Source: Cladorhizidae sp. MBARI D1340-BT2
Lineage: Eukaryota; Porifera; Demospongiae; Poecilosclerida; Cladorhizidae
NCBI GenBank assembly: GCA_028752905.1
Contig: JAQNBH010000010.1
Location: 11,154,993-11,218,992 of the forward strand
DNA length: 64,000 nucleotides
Reading direction: 5' to 3'
Part shown: positions 33,500 through 46,757 of the stretch, one piece after another
Position numbering within the stretch: position 1 is the first letter of the stretch
Layout of the letters: each line of letters begins with the position of its first letter
The notes under the pieces: generated by a model
What the model was told of the DNA's origin: nothing
The model's database searches: none
What the model saw: only the letters and a program-made list of their open reading frames with translations
Translations under genes and position numbers: made by a program

Positions 33500-35240
33500 T
33501 GTTTACATCATTGTAGAACTCAAGTATGTCTTTCCCAGATGCATTGCTGAAAATAATCTTTTATGGATCGAATTTGTTGCTGGTACAACAATCACAACAT
33601 GAGTTAGATTGATCACCTCTAAGAAGAGGCTTCTTCAGCTGACATGCTCTTCATATTGTCTATGACAACTTGAATTCCCATGTTTTCTTCAATTACACAC
33701 GAATGTGGAAAGCTGTGCCTGAAGTAGATCTCTGTCAAAATCATCGTTTTAGTGAATACCTCACCACTCTCCTTTGATCACCTTTCAACAAGAGTTGCTC
33801 AAGTTTGTTGTACATTTGATATCTCTCCTGTTCTAATCCTTCATTGATATGACTTGTTAAAGTATCCAGGGCCTCACAATAAATAACATAGTATTATTCT
33901 TCCAGTGTAAGGGGTGAAGTGCTAGTAATATTACGGTCATCAAATGTATTGGTGCTCTTCATTTCCTTGGCAAATTTGGTTCCTCAATGCCACTCATACC
34001 ACTTTCCTTAGCTAAGCATATGTTCTTCACATCCCAAAAAATTACAACAATAATTATAAAATACACTATAATTATGGAATATCAATATGAAAATATCAAT
34101 ATTTTACCTGCTGTGTACTAATTTTCATCGAGGGAATACTCTGTCCTTGTGGTAATGCACTCATGCTGGTTTGCTGCAAGGTCTTGCTTAAGTTGTCGAT
34201 GTGCCACAGAATATTATGGAAAAAAGTAATCAAATGTTTCATTTGACTTGCTTCACTAGCCCCAAAATCGGGATGATCACTCAGTATTGCATCCAACACT
34301 TCTAAAATAACATCATAGTTCTCCAATACTCATCTGGACCATCACTAAGTATTGGTTCCCATACATCTAAAATAGCATCATAATTCTCCAGTATCCTATG
34401 AAAGGTTTCATTTCACACCATCCAATGGGGAGGACATAGTGTATGAAATCTAACAGCATATCAGCTCAAAATAATGATTAAGTTGTGTCCATAGTTGTTT
34501 CACCTATTTGAACGAGTCCACAAGAGCATATTCATAACAATCTGTGTAAAGTGCATGGGGCACTGCTGTAATATCGGGGAATTGACTCTATTTCTACTAC
34601 CTGTCATGTCATGACACTGTTCCTGACATACACAAGTTAAGAGTATGCCATAACAATACATTTTTCACAATAGACAAAATAGTCCTAGCTTAAATGTCAG
34701 GGCATCGATAAATGAAGTCCAATGAAGTCTTCATGGAATACTAGATTAATATTCGCATACATGATGCACACAGCCAGCTGTTCATGATCTGATGAATCAA
34801 CACATATATCAATCATTATCGTAAAATAATCAACAGGTTCACTTCTTTGATCAATTCTCAGAGAAAAGTTTGCAACAACAATTCAATGACTTCATTTTGA
34901 ATTTCAAGACTAGTGTACTTCTCAGCCTTCTTATTAAGCCACTTGCATTTAACATAGATTAATTAATTATTCCAAAACACCTCAACAAATGTCCAAAATT
35001 ATGAAGCAATAATTTTTAGTATAAATGGAAAATACCTTCAAATTAGTTGCTTTGTTGATAATGGTTGATCGTGGCTTCTAAGCTTCATCACTGTATGAAA
35101 TTGCTTTCATTGTTCATGTTTACTGAAAGCAAGTTCTTGTCTTCCTATGTCATGTACATTCTATGTAGCACACTATAATTACAACTGACTTTAACTGTAA
35201 CATCTGCTTGTGGAGCGGAAATTGCCTGTGTAGCTTCTAC
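33500..35240 (-). pseudogene. hAT transposase relic (hAT-F, ZMYM1/DUF4371-like)
   Basis: The minus strand contains DHEQLAVCIMYANINLVFHE (about 34,740-34,800), like the conserved DEST...EQLA region. FHTLCPPHW follows near 34,430, like the CPTRW motif. Then come HRILENYDAILD and ENYDVILEVLDAILSDHP (about 34,320-34,400 and 34,270-34,326), LSKTLQQTSMSA (about 34,160-34,195), and later YNKLEQLLLKG near 33,800. ILENYDAILD-like sequence occurs twice in tandem, a local duplication of about 75 bases. Heavily broken. No terminal repeats located. Confidence 0.6.
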
Positions 35241-35351
35241 ATGATACTTCGCTAACCTTTAAAAATAGGATAACTATAAGTAACTATGTATCTATGTATA
35301 ATATAATATCTGACTCACCTGAAGATGGAGCATGCATCTTTCCAGAATATA

Positions 35352-38300
35352 TTAGTGGGGTTACCATATTGGGGTCCCGAAAATAATTTGCGGAGAACTA
35401 AGTTGGACTGTTGATTTACATTCCTTAGGACATTATCTTCAAAATAAGCTTCTATACACTTTCGGAACTCTCGCTAGAGGGCGTTTTTCAAAATGGCCGC
35501 CATGGAAACACAGTTTTTGCCATGTTTCTGGAATATTTCTTCCAGAAACTCGCCTAAAATATTTACTCTGAGGTTTTTGTGCATCTCAGCGACCTGTCAA
35601 ACTTCTGAGATTCACAGAATCCCAGAAATTCTATAATTGGGTGAATTACAATTACGCATAAATACCTTATGGCTATTCACATATGCACACATGTGTCTCT
35701 TCAGTCATCATCCTACACTTGGTCATTATTGCGCAACATTGGATATGGTAAAATAAACTAAATGTGGCATAATAACTGTTAGAGTGATAGCTAATGGGAT
35801 AGATCTAGATTGTTCCCTACTGTGTAATTTATATTTAGAACACTAGGACTGGGTATATAAGCTACAGGAGCCATTCTGAATATTTCATTGCAATGATTAG
35901 TTCAAATAATGAATGACCAGGAAGCATCAAAGCCGTTCTTGACGCCACTATCAGTGGAGGGAAGCCGCAAGAGGAAACACCGAACTGTTTGTATTCTGTG
36001 TGAGCAAGAGGACAGAGAAGATGATTTGCTCGAAATAAGTATCTTGGGATAATTTGAGAGTGACTGTCAAAGCCTGGGTGAATTTGGATACATTTGTGAG
36101 TATATTTAACAGTAAATTGGATTGCTGATCCAAGGCAGCAGTTCATGCACAAAACATGCAAAATAAAAATTGCAGATAAACGGAGGAATCATCAGGCCAT
36201 GCGACGCAAAGACAAGACAACAGAAAGAGGAGCAGCAAGACTCAACCAGAGCCCAAGATGTGCCCATGTAGCCTGACAACACGTGCAACAACTGGGCCAA
36301 TATATGATAAACATGTATGCATTTGGTGTTTCAAATCCGGCGACACTCATCATCCAGATCACTCAAATCACCCAGATCGCTCAAAGGGGCACCTGTGCTT
36401 GATGACTCAGGTGTGTTAAATGTGTAGGTAAATATATTTGTAGTTTATAATCTAACCAAATTAGATGCACCATGAAATTGCATATTGTCTTTTTTTATAT
36501 TCCCATTCTCTCACAGAAACATGCCTGGAATCAGTTTAAGGCAGCCACTGTGCATCTACAAGATGAAGTCATGCAAACCAGAATTCTGGCATTGGTGAAA
36601 GTGATGACTTTTGTGCCAAGGAGGTACGTTATCACACAAATCGTGCTGGTAGAAATATATCACGAAGTCCTACAAAGAGGTTGATCCATCTGAAGAAATT
36701 CATATCCAGAATATTCGAAAACAGGAAGTTGATCCCCCATGTGGAGCTGTGACCCATTTGATCCTTCCATCAACACCCTACAGTCTCTCCAATCTGGAAA
36801 ACTTGCCTCTCCAGACATGGTGCATGATTTCATGTCCGCAAATGCTGATGGTGAAAAGATTGCTTGTGATTTCTACAAGCAGCGCATTCTTTCAAATGAA
36901 AATCCTTTGATGGATCCGATCAAGAAGAACAAACAACTTACCTTCTTACATTCCCCGTCCACAACCACATCCTCGAACAACATGGGCATGGAGATGGACA
37001 ATCAGGCGATGGCAAATTTGATCAAAGTCGCTCAGCATTCAAAACTGGAGCTGGGAACAGTTATGGAGTACCGTTTGACAAATATGCCATTGGCTATTTT
37101 CAATCCAAATGGAACCATGAGAAAGGTTGTAAAAGCAAAGCTTCAGGACAAGGTGTCTTTCGAAGTCCAGAATCCTTCTCGGCGGGCTCAAAGGGTTATC
37201 ATTGACATGGGTTGTATATGGCGCTCAGCAACTCCATCGAAGGAAGACAGAGAAACGTGTGATGGTAGGCAATGCACATGGCGTAACTTTGCTGAGAAGA
37301 TATTCAAGATGGCAGTTAATAGACACAAAGAAGCTAGAGAGTTTCATTTCATAAATGACTCATCAACACCATAAAGGATAGTGAACACCAGAGAACAGCT
37401 GGTGCATTTATTGGTGCAGTAAGAATGTCTTCATCAAAGCTGACAATGAGCTCTTTTCTATACGAGTGCCTTGGTAAATTTTTCACCAATAAACAAAACA
37501 AAATTCGCCTACAAGAATTCAACATCTCACCCTCAAACATCGAGATACAAATTTCGTGTACACCATGTAGGAAAAGAGCTACAATTTGAGAACCAACGCA
37601 GAGTTGTTAGAGATAGAATGCCATCAACATGTGGCTGATTCCAGGATTTTTTTCCATGCACACTTTTCTCAGTGAAAACGACTCTGATGCGGCTATTATA
37701 ATCAATGCTGAAGATACTGATGTGGTAATACTAGTTGCCCTTGTTTCCCATGAATTGGCAGCTCCTTTATATTTGTACAAGAAGGGAAAAATTTATGAGT
37801 GCAGCAAGCTTTGCACGCAAGAGGTATCTTCAGTTATCCTTCAGTTGCATATCTTCACAGGAGCGGATAGTGTGTCTGGATTTTATGGCCATGGGAAAAC
37901 CTCACTATTCTCCGCAGGAACAAGCTCTCCTGAAGCCCGATCTCTCTTGTCCAAGCTAGGCAGTCACCTTCCTGCTAATAATGCACTAGTTCAGAAGCTG
38001 CAATCCTTCACCTTGCATTACATCTATGGTGAAAAGCAGGCACAGTGTCGCACGAGCTAATAAATGGAATGCAATGAAGAAAAAGCATACATCAGGACTT
38101 CCACCAGATTCCGATTCCCTATCTTTCCATATTTCAAGAGCCAGGGTTTTCAAAAATTATCCGTCCCTGACCTACCTCCTTCGCCATTGGAACATGGGTG
38201 GAAGAAAGACATGTTAGAAACCATTGTTCCCTCTAAACCCATGATGCCTGAAGATCTCTCATTTCTATACTGTACCGAACAAGATGTACTAACACGAGAC

Positions 38301-38814
38301 TATGAACAAGATGTACCAGTGCGAGACAATGAAACAGATTCTGATTCTGATTATTCGGTAGATTCTGATGACAGTAATGAAGCGTAGGATAATAACTGAG
38401 GAGTGACACGTGTGCATATGTGAATAGACATTAACATTGTAATTATGTGACATCTTATATTTGCGTAAGAAGATTGCAATGAAGCTGTGGAAATCTGTAG
38501 TACCATTTGTAGCACTGTATGTTAATTATGCATATTTTAGGCATTTTCTGGGATTCGGTGAATCTCAGAAGTGACAGGTAAGTTGAGATGCTCAAAAAAA
38601 CCTCATTATAAATGCTTTAGGTGAGTTTTAGGATGAAAAATGGCAAATAAAATTGTTTCCATGGGGGCCATTTTGCTCTAGCAAGAGTTCCCCATCATTT
38701 CTGAAAGTGTATAGAAGCTTATTTTGAAGATAATGTCCTAAGGAATGTAAATCAACAGTCTAACTTAGTTCTCCGCAAATTATTTTCGGGACCCCAATAT
38801 GGTAACCCCACTAA
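35352..38814 (+). mobile_element. DNA transposon with ~290-bp inverted termini and TATA repeat (Academ-like?)
   Basis: The first about 300 bases (TTAGTGGGGTTACCATATTG onward) recur inverted at the right end (about 38,525-38,814) with modest divergence. TATA flanks both sides (35,348-35,351 and 38,815-38,818), a plausible 4-bp target duplication, although it could be partly inside the TIR. The interior codes on the plus strand for fragments ending in an XPG-like nuclease segment. Long TIRs, a short duplication and an XPG-like nuclease together recall Academ elements. The superfamily assignment is tentative; the transposon call is firm. Confidence 0.75.
36120..38387 (+). pseudogene. Transposon protein with XPG-like nuclease signature
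   Basis: Broken plus-strand pieces: a basic N-terminal part near 36,150-36,420 ending in a GHLCLMT context; KHAWNQFKAATVHLQDEVM (about 36,520-36,576); a 211-codon open stretch 36,739-37,374 starting NPFD-like (CDPFDPSINTLQSLQSGKLA) and carrying CDFYKQRIL; then 37,629-38,060 with IINAEDTDVVILVALVSHEL and FTGADSVSGFYGHGKTSLFS. The DTDVVIL and GADSVSGFxGHGK motifs match the acidic strand and helix-turn region of FEN1/XPG-type nucleases. The tail (38,064-38,387) has PPSPLEHGWKKD and an acidic SD repeat. At least four frame changes. I infer the nuclease role from motifs only. Confidence 0.55.
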
Positions 38815-38818
38815 TATA

Positions 38819-39299
38819 CCCTTTATTGATAAAGGGTGCCTCAATTTGCTGCAGAAGCCTTTCAGTAATAATCTGCCAGTGAGCAATAGCAACAAAGAAA
38901 CTGAATTGTTAATCTCCTGGTAGTGGAGCCAAGGCCATTGCCTAAACCAAGCAGCTTAACAATGAACCTTGTCTATCCTTTTGTCCAGAAAGACCGCTAA
39001 TTCCGAGGCAGGTGAGGGTCTTGTTGAGCAGCTGGAGTTCCTTCGACTCTGCTACGATCATGAGAGAAAGTCTCTATGTATAAATGTTTTGCACATGCCC
39101 CAATATATATATATATAGCAAGGCATTGTGTGACGAGTGAAGGTACAATAGTTTTCACATTGCTCCAGGTATTGTCCTACTCCAAGCAAAGCTGCCGACC
39201 AAACATAAAATGCTCTCTTTGCTTTTCCCCTTGGATTCCCAGGATTTACATCATGGGTATCTCAAACCTGTCTGCTGTACAATAATTTGAAGGGAGAAA
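38819..39299. other. Unassigned, possible Gypsy remnant
   Basis: The stretch lies downstream, on the minus strand, of the integrase relic at 39,300-39,990. A YGR-like motif may lie near 39,180-39,240, but the reading is too degraded to define. A TA microsatellite lies at 39,101-39,116. Confidence 0.3.
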
Positions 39300-39990
39300 A
39301 TCTTGTTGGTGTTTGTGAAACCTTTCGATATGAGAATAGAAGCTAGGATATGAGCTGGATCCAGTCATTTTCTTCATCCGTAGCTCAGTATTGACTTCAA
39401 CGTCTTGTTAAATCTTTCTACCAGCCCATGGCTGTGGATGGTACAGGGTTATACATATTGGATGCACGAGGAGCATTCTGTAGATCTCTGTGAGGAGTTG
39501 TGAGGTAAAGTTCATCCTTGGTCCATTAGTATCTCCTTGAGGATCTCAACTAAATAGAACAATGCGACCAATTCCTCTGCAACATGCTCAGCATAGCTCG
39601 ATTTCAGAGGTATCGCCTCAGGGTATCTAGTAACAAAATCACAAATAACAAGAACATACCAATTTCCTGATCTGCTCCATGGTAGTGGTCCTATGATTTC
39701 TATAGATATGCATTGAAATGGTTCAGTCATAATGTGTAGGGGAACCAATGGTACCTTGTGAGTCCCCTTTAGTGCTGCCTTCTGGCAGAGTTCACAGAGT
39801 TGACTCACCATATCCTTGTAAATTGTACTAATCGAACTGCTGCAGAATTCGGTCTGCTGTTTTGGTCTTTCCCATGTGACCTATCATTGGTATATTGAGG
39901 GGTAACTGCAGCACTGGACTGTAACATTTCAATAGCAGACAACTACAGAGTTCTACAAGGTCTACTCTGAGCAATGGAGGACAACACCAA
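39300..39990 (-). pseudogene. Gypsy integrase relic
   Basis: The minus strand reads VTRTADRVL (zinc region) near 39,870. It continues through MVSQLCELCQKAALKGTHKV (CxxC, about 39,752-39,811), FQCISIEIIGPLPWSRSGNW (first acidic site, here Glu rather than Asp, about 39,664-39,720) and VTRYPEAIPLKSSYAEHVAE. It goes on to ILKEILMDQG (second Asp, near 39,515) and a HPICITLYHPQ-like block near 39,430-39,460. The open frame covers 39,512-39,811. Close in style to the integrase of the 9-21 kb Gypsy. Confidence 0.75.
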
Positions 39991-42364
39991 ATCAGCTACA
40001 AACTCCAACTCAGAGCTTCTGTAACAGCGGGATTTTTGAACACTTATTCTAAATTAATTAAAAAAATAATAACTTTCTAAAAACAACAACAACAACAAAA
40101 TAATGACAGTAGTAATAATAATGGTTGAGTTCAGAAGGAGTCCAGTTGGGCGAATCATTGAGACTTGCCTCTGCCAACAGAGATGGTGGGTATTTTCAAG
40201 TAAGTGATTTATGGAGTTGTCAGCCAAGACGATTCAATGTACAGATATTTAATCTATACCTGACCAAGCTATAGCTCTAGAAAATGTTCTGCCATTTATA
40301 ACTGACATGAAGATGGGGAGGGAAGAACTTGTGAAGTTTAACATGGTGTCTTCACACCTACTAGCAAGGAGAAGAGAGGATTTTACAAACATCTAGTGGA
40401 CTTGATTGCTGTGATAAAAAATCTCCCCTAATCTTCTACAGGTATGGCTGAGATGCATGTTATTTTTGCTGGCGTAAGTGGGAGTATTGTCATGACTACT
40501 ACACCAAGGTAGTTAAAATTATCCTCGTCTGATATGAAAGACCATTGGACAATTTAGCTTGACGCCTCTCTCAAGTTTATTTTGACATCACCAATTTCAT
40601 TTTATTTTCCATCAGTCCTCGTGACCTCAGGAAGGGGAGGGTGCGAGTAAGTTGAAAGTGTATGGGTGGGCAGTGCCAAAAAGGCCATCATTTCAATCTA
40701 TCAATAGGAAAACCCTGTCAAAGGCAATCAAGACCTTGCACACAGAATATTGCAAGGAAAAGTGGTTTAACATCTGGACCCTCTTGCAGTCAGAGGAAAT
40801 ACAAAGACCTTGTTCTTTGGAGGAGGAAGACAGCAGGCTTTGATTGTCCAATACTCGACCGACTCCATTGTACATGAAGCACTTGGTCAGTGCAAAATAT
40901 GATCTATGTGCTCACAATCTTCCAACATCATTGTAAATGGTTGCTCATTGCCTTAGATATTGTGTCAAGATAGAAGCTAATCAGAAGCCTAAAACTCCTA
41001 TTAGGAGAGGATGACAAGATTTGTGGCTACAGAGCAAGGGGAAAACCCTCACGCTACCATCCCTCCAGAGCTACTCAACCACTTGCCTTGTTTGCTCTAG
41101 GGCATCAAGGGTCTCAATAGACAGATTGACTAGTAGTCTAGGCAAGGTCTTCATAATTATATACAGTATACAGGACATGATTACAACTCTGAGTTGTCAT
41201 ATATAGAGTTGATGATTGTAGTTCCATGCTAGTTCTCTCCTAACTTTAAAAATGAATAGGTGACCATGGATGCCTCATCAAGAAGCCTTCTAAGTTCATT
41301 TTGATGCAAAATGAAAGCTTCTCCACTGCCAATGTTGAGCTTGGTAGTGAGGGACCTAGAGCACCAATCTCCATTGTCAAATAAGATAAGAAGTTATTAA
41401 ATGAACAACCAGAATGAGCCAACTAACTAGAAACAAGAACAGGTATATTTAGTAGTTGTTATTAAATTTCTTACAAGCAAATAAATGGATTGGCATCAAT
41501 GAAGAAAGAGGATTGTGCTCATGTAGCTATATAACATCAACTTTTACCATTTCAAAAACTGTGTGCAGCAAACTAGTTGGATGACTCGGTACTACTTAAA
41601 ATCATCTACACTAATATTATATGGCCTGTATATATACTTAAAAGATACACTTTAGCTTTAAAAATGAGATGATATATATTGCTGGAATCTCATTTGGTTT
41701 GTGGAGTTCTCTCCTGCACCACGTAGACATCAAATTTTTGTTTCTACTATTATCAGATGTTATTGTTGTTGTTGCTAATGACTTGTGCTGTAATAAACAC
41801 TAACATTTACATATGACAAATATTAAGATAAATGAAAAAAATGTCATGTGCACAAATATTATGTGGTTTTATGTGATAGAAGTTTGTCTTATAAATGGTA
41901 AAGGGTCACCTAACTTGTTGTGGTCTTGTGCTGCCGTCTTGTTTCTTTTCCTTATTAAGTTAATGCAAACAACTGGTGTATGATGATAAAGCATGGCCTC
42001 TATACATGATGATATGGGGATAGTAGGGGAAAAAACAACTTTTTTAATTTTCTATGCTCAGGTTGTGTGTATATATATTTAACTCTAGTAAGAATTCCAA
42101 GTTCTATAGCTAGTGAAGACTTCTATCTGAAGTTATTAATCATGTACTTATGCTACTTTCCATTATATTTTACTTCACATTTCACTTCACCCCTATGATG
42201 TTTTCCTCCCTCTTTAGTCGAGTGGGACGCTAACTTTATAACTACCTTTTAAGTTTTTTATATACTAAAATGTGCCTCTTTTAAATCTCTATATACCTAA
42301 CCAGAATTAAAAAAACTAAGGCCATCATGAGAGAGAACATACTTGTGGGGTGTGGGGGACATGC
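39991..42364. other. Unassigned AT-rich DNA
   Basis: Contains AAC/AAT low-complexity near 40,080-40,120 and short open frames around 40,650-41,200 (for example NRKTLSKAIKTLHTEY on the plus strand) that I cannot assign. No LTR, TIR or RNA gene recognised. Confidence 0.3.
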
Positions 42365-42796
42365 ATTCCCAGGCCCATACCCAGACTTCCGAAAAGGGGG
42401 GTTCCATTACTTACTGGTGTTTCCTAATTACCTGGTAAATTTACTGTATAGCCTGCCTCGTATCAGGATTTTGTATGCTACATTATGTTTTCTGACCCCA
42501 ACTCTATTGAAGAAGATATGTTTCGGTTACGGAACACCCAGTTTCCCAAGGGGTCCATAACTCTGAGGTCCTACTTTGATAAGATATTATGTTATTATCA
42601 AAAAATATATATTATTTTGTTAATTTATTAATAAGATAAACTATAAATTATATACTTAATTAACAAAAAATATACATATTACTATAGATATATTATACAA
42701 CAAAGTACTTCAGTATTGATGGAGTCTGCCACAAACATAAAATTAGAAATAAGTTAATTAAAATTGAAATACTATAATAATTAAATTAAAAAGTAA

Positions 42797-43075
<279 letters not shown>

Positions 43076-43384
43076 CAAAACGAATGATGGCCAGTCACAA
43101 CTATATATATAGCTAATTATATATTTTCTTTCTTTCCTTCTATATATTAATATACAAATAAATTGATCTTGTTCAATATAAATGCATGTAAACAATTATA
43201 TTGTAGTCGGTTCATATATATGATGTTTATTAAAAACTGTCAATTGCAAAACATTGGAAAGACAATCATCATCATGAAGTTCAGGATGAAAGGCAGCAGC
43301 TCAGGTACAGGAGCCTCAGGCAAAATGGCTCAATATAGAGTATAATTATATATATTATGGAATAGCTGTGTGGGTAATCTGTGA

Positions 43385-43621
43385 TCAATCCAGAAATACA
43401 CTGCTCAAATGCAACTGCCTTGGGTGCAGCCTGGAAAAAAGATCCACAACCTGATCTAGATCAATGTGATGCTGGTAATGTATATGCATCAATGCCGGAG
43501 ATGTTAATCGATCTTCGGTCATACTACATCTCATAAAATTACATAATCTGCGTACAGTACTAGCATTTCGTTCACATTCACAGGAAGAGACGGGTATGGT
43601 GCAAGCAATCTTCAATAAGGT
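43385..43621 (-). pseudogene. hAT-A2 transposase C-terminus (dimerisation region)
   Basis: The minus-strand open frame reads IPVSSCECERNASTVRRLCN, then FMRCSMTEDRLTSPALMHIH and DLDQVVDLFSRLHPRQ. It matches hAT-A1 at 4,360-4,545, where a stop follows SCECE. Here that position is intact. Only this end of the gene plus a piece at 46,772-46,930 survive, separated by hAT-B and a short Gag-like fragment. Confidence 0.85.
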
Positions 43622-43832
43622 GTATATCGATTTTCAGCATGCGAGGTATATGCTCACCTGGATGCTGACGAACAACAGGATTATGATGCAGTGAAAGCAT
43701 CTCTGTTTCAGCATTTTAGAGTCACTCAGGAGTCGTACTGTCCGAACATGGACAATCTTAAGAGAAAGTCTGAAGAGTCATGGATGACATGTGGGAAGTG
43801 ATCCCTTCACCTCACGTTGAAGTGGACATATA
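43622..43832 (+). pseudogene. Gypsy Gag-like fragment
   Basis: The plus-strand reading YAHLDADEQQDYDAVKASLF, then QHFRVTQESY, resembles the capsid/SCAN-like stretch of Gypsy Gag, in which a D..DY..VK..L..RF pattern is typical. It sits between host hAT-A2 sequence and the left end of hAT-B. Probably filler captured at a break. Confidence 0.5.
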
Positions 43833-44019
43833 TACATCAGGGGCAGATCCAGCAATTTTTAATAGGGGGGGTTGTTGTGGCCATACCCTCAACCACACCC
43901 ACATATTGTGGTCACACCCTTAACCACACCCAAATATGGCAGGCCATGCACCGGCACCCACAATTCAGATCAGTAAAAATAATCATTAATTAATCATAAT
44001 GAATCAGTTGTCAAACAAT

Positions 44020-46372
44020 GAAGCTTGAAAAAGTCTCCTTGGATGGGCTTGAACAAATACCTGACAGACTTCATCTACAGGTATTCGTTCCCCATAGTGC
44101 ATGGCAATAACAGAAAGATCTGACAAACGCTCCTCACTCATAGTAGACCTCAAATAAGTCTTTATTCTTCTCAGAAGAGAAAACGACCTTTCTGCCTCGG
44201 CACTAGAAATGGGTAGTGTGCAAGCAATTACTAGGAGGCAGTGAATATTAATATTGGGAAACGAATCCTTATCACAAGCACCAAGAGCTAGAGCAGATTA
44301 TCTGGTAGATGAGTTTCTGTATCAGCTGAATCAAATTCACATTTCTTGCTATGCCAGAGAACATTCCACCTTCTGAGCTCATTCCCGAGGGACATTGGAA
44401 ATGGAAGGTCACTTTCCTAATGAAGTAAACTTTCAATCACACGCTGGTTAACTGATTCTGTCGCAAAAGTACTTTTTGTTATAACAGAGGGTACAAGATG
44501 GAGCAGGCCATGAGCATGACGCTGATCTTCTGAAAACCGGTCCTTCATTTGACCCAGGAGAGAATCCAAGAGAGGGATGGCAATTGCTCTTTTATAGTGT
44601 TCTTGTGGGCTGTCACTTGGGACATTTGTACGGTTCCGCTGAAGGCTCGTCTTTCTGGGAACACATTCAGAAACACCAATGGCATCAGCAAGTGGAAGGA
44701 TCTCAGAATTGTACCAGGAGCTGAATATTTCGTCAATGGTTTCTCTGGTGGTCCTTATATTTTCAATACTGGAATCTACCATCTTGTAGGCGTCAACAAT
44801 ATCATGGTCTTGCTTCTGTAATTTTGAAGCCAGTGGCTTCACTTCATCAAGAATATTTTTTGTGACTATAAATACAGCAATAGATTGAAAACAAGAAAGT
44901 GAAGACTTCAATCCTTGAGCTTTTACTTTCATTTCTCTGTCCCAATTCCAGCTTTTGTCATCCAAAAGCAAATTTTGATATATACTCACTGGGTGAAACA
45001 ATAGCATCCAAAAAGGTCACAAAGCATTCTACATCTCTAAAAATATTTCAAAACAAGTATGGTGCTCCACCCAACGCGTCTTACAAAGACCAGGAAGCTT
45101 AGAACGTCGAGATGCTGGCAAATATACATCCAAAGCTCGCTCAAAAAAACTTTGTCTCTTAGGACTGTGGTTCAAGAACAAATACGACTCATTAATTAGG
45201 CCAATGAGGTTCCTCACTTCTTGGACCTTGCATGAAGCTGCAATAGAAAGGTTGAGAGAGTGAGCAAAGCAATGAGTGTACAAAGCCAGAGGAGAAATAT
45301 GTTTGATCTTTGCTTGGACACCAGCTATTGCAGAAGACATCACAGCTGCTCCATCATAAGCCTGACCTTGAATATTACGAGTGTGAAATGGATTCCAAGA
45401 TTTTTTCTGCAATTGTAGAGGCATTTGCTCTCTCAACGTTGCTCTCTCAACGTTAGAGATTGATTAGGTACTCCTTAATGTGAGGCTCTTGTAGAGTTGT
45501 TAGATCAACAAACCGAACACACACAGAAAGGATTTCCTGATTTGCATGAGGGTCAGTTACTTCATCTGCTATGATGGTAAAAGGTAAGTTATTTGCCCGA
45601 AGTTCACTGGTTAACTTTTCACGTAATTTACAAGCATACACATGAATAATGTCATTTTGTATAGTTTTGCTTGTATATTTGGCATTTTTATCGCAAAAAA
45701 GAAGATGCTAGCATTACCTTTTCCAAGGAGTTGCAATGTGGCTACAAAGTTCCCCCTAATAATAGAGGATTCCGAAAAATCCACTTTGTCTTCCCTGTGA
45801 CCTCTAAAGGGTAAGCCCTGCTTAGCTAAAAACTCGACACTGTATACTATCTGGCGAATAATTTCTCTGTTTTTCTCTGCATGTTTTTCTTGTTGTTTCA
45901 GAAGCCTGCTATCTACTCTATTTGCAGGACTGCAATAATTACACCTGAAGAGATCTGCTCGTTCTGCAGCATGACGATGCATAGAGCTCTGCTCATGACA
46001 AATAAGAATGCCATCTTTTCCTAGGGACTTGGTATAGGGGTTTTGAAATGCTGAAAGTACCAGCAAACCAGGTTTAGCCCCTTGGCAACCTCCCCTATTG
46101 GGTTGCTCTGGAAAAAGGACACAATAGCGACAAATCCCTCCTTCAAGCACCTGACTGTAAGACAACCATGGAAACTTTTTAAGCCAGTTATGCTGGAAAG
46201 ATACATTCCAGGATTTCCCATGCTTAGTGACATGATGGGAGTGAAGTGCATCAGAAAAAAATGGTGCAGTGTGCGAAGTGAGGCATTGAAATCTCTGGTT
46301 ATCATCAATACTTTCCCCTAGTTTTCTCAAACCATCTAAAGAGCCACATGCTGCTGTGATCATTGCTCCCAA
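44020..46372 (-). pseudogene. hAT-B transposase (TTF zinc finger/DUF4371/dimerisation)
   Basis: From 46,372 down the reading covers: a TTF-like zinc finger with SWNVSFQHNWLKKFPWLSYS and CRYCVLFPEQ; FLAKQGLPFRGHREDK; FTIIADEVTDPHANQEILSV with the first catalytic Asp region (about 45,500-45,575); QGQAYDGAAVMSSAIAGVQA and LYTHCFAHSLNL (45,240-45,365); LPGLCKTRWVEHH (about 45,060-45,100); RAIAIPLLDSLLGQMKDRFS (about 44,520-44,580); and a dimerisation end near 44,050-44,230 (SSAEAERSFSLLRR-like after a shift). At least four frame breaks. It belongs to the same broad clade as hAT-A and hAT-C. Confidence 0.85.
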
Positions 46373-46740
46373 GTCAATAGCTTCACTGCTTGAAGTGATT
46401 TGGTGATTGGGGTTGGAACTTCACTTGAAGTGATTGTGGTAGCTATTCCTAGCATCTAATTTGTTACTAAACTAACTGGTTACCTTTTTAACATGGCGGT
46501 CAGCTTCAAGCAGCCTCTTGAATCCTTTTTTCTTGACATTTTCATACACTAAAGCTGTTCAGAATTTTTACTCTAAATGCAGCCCACCATGACCTTTGAT
46601 TTAAAAAAATTAACAGCTGCAACAGAGTCAGTGTTAATTTTAACTGAGGTGTAATAGCTAGAGTTTAAATGTTAACAATACATGTATGTCTTTGTTGTTG
46701 CTGATTAATAATCTTTGATAACCAAAAGAACCCCCACAAC

Positions 46741-46757
46741 CCCCCCCCCCCCCCCCC
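46741..46757. repeat. Poly-C run
   Basis: Seventeen consecutive C residues just inside the right terminus of hAT-B. On the other strand it is a G-run subterminal tract, as in the other hAT-A and hAT-C ends. Confidence 0.95.
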
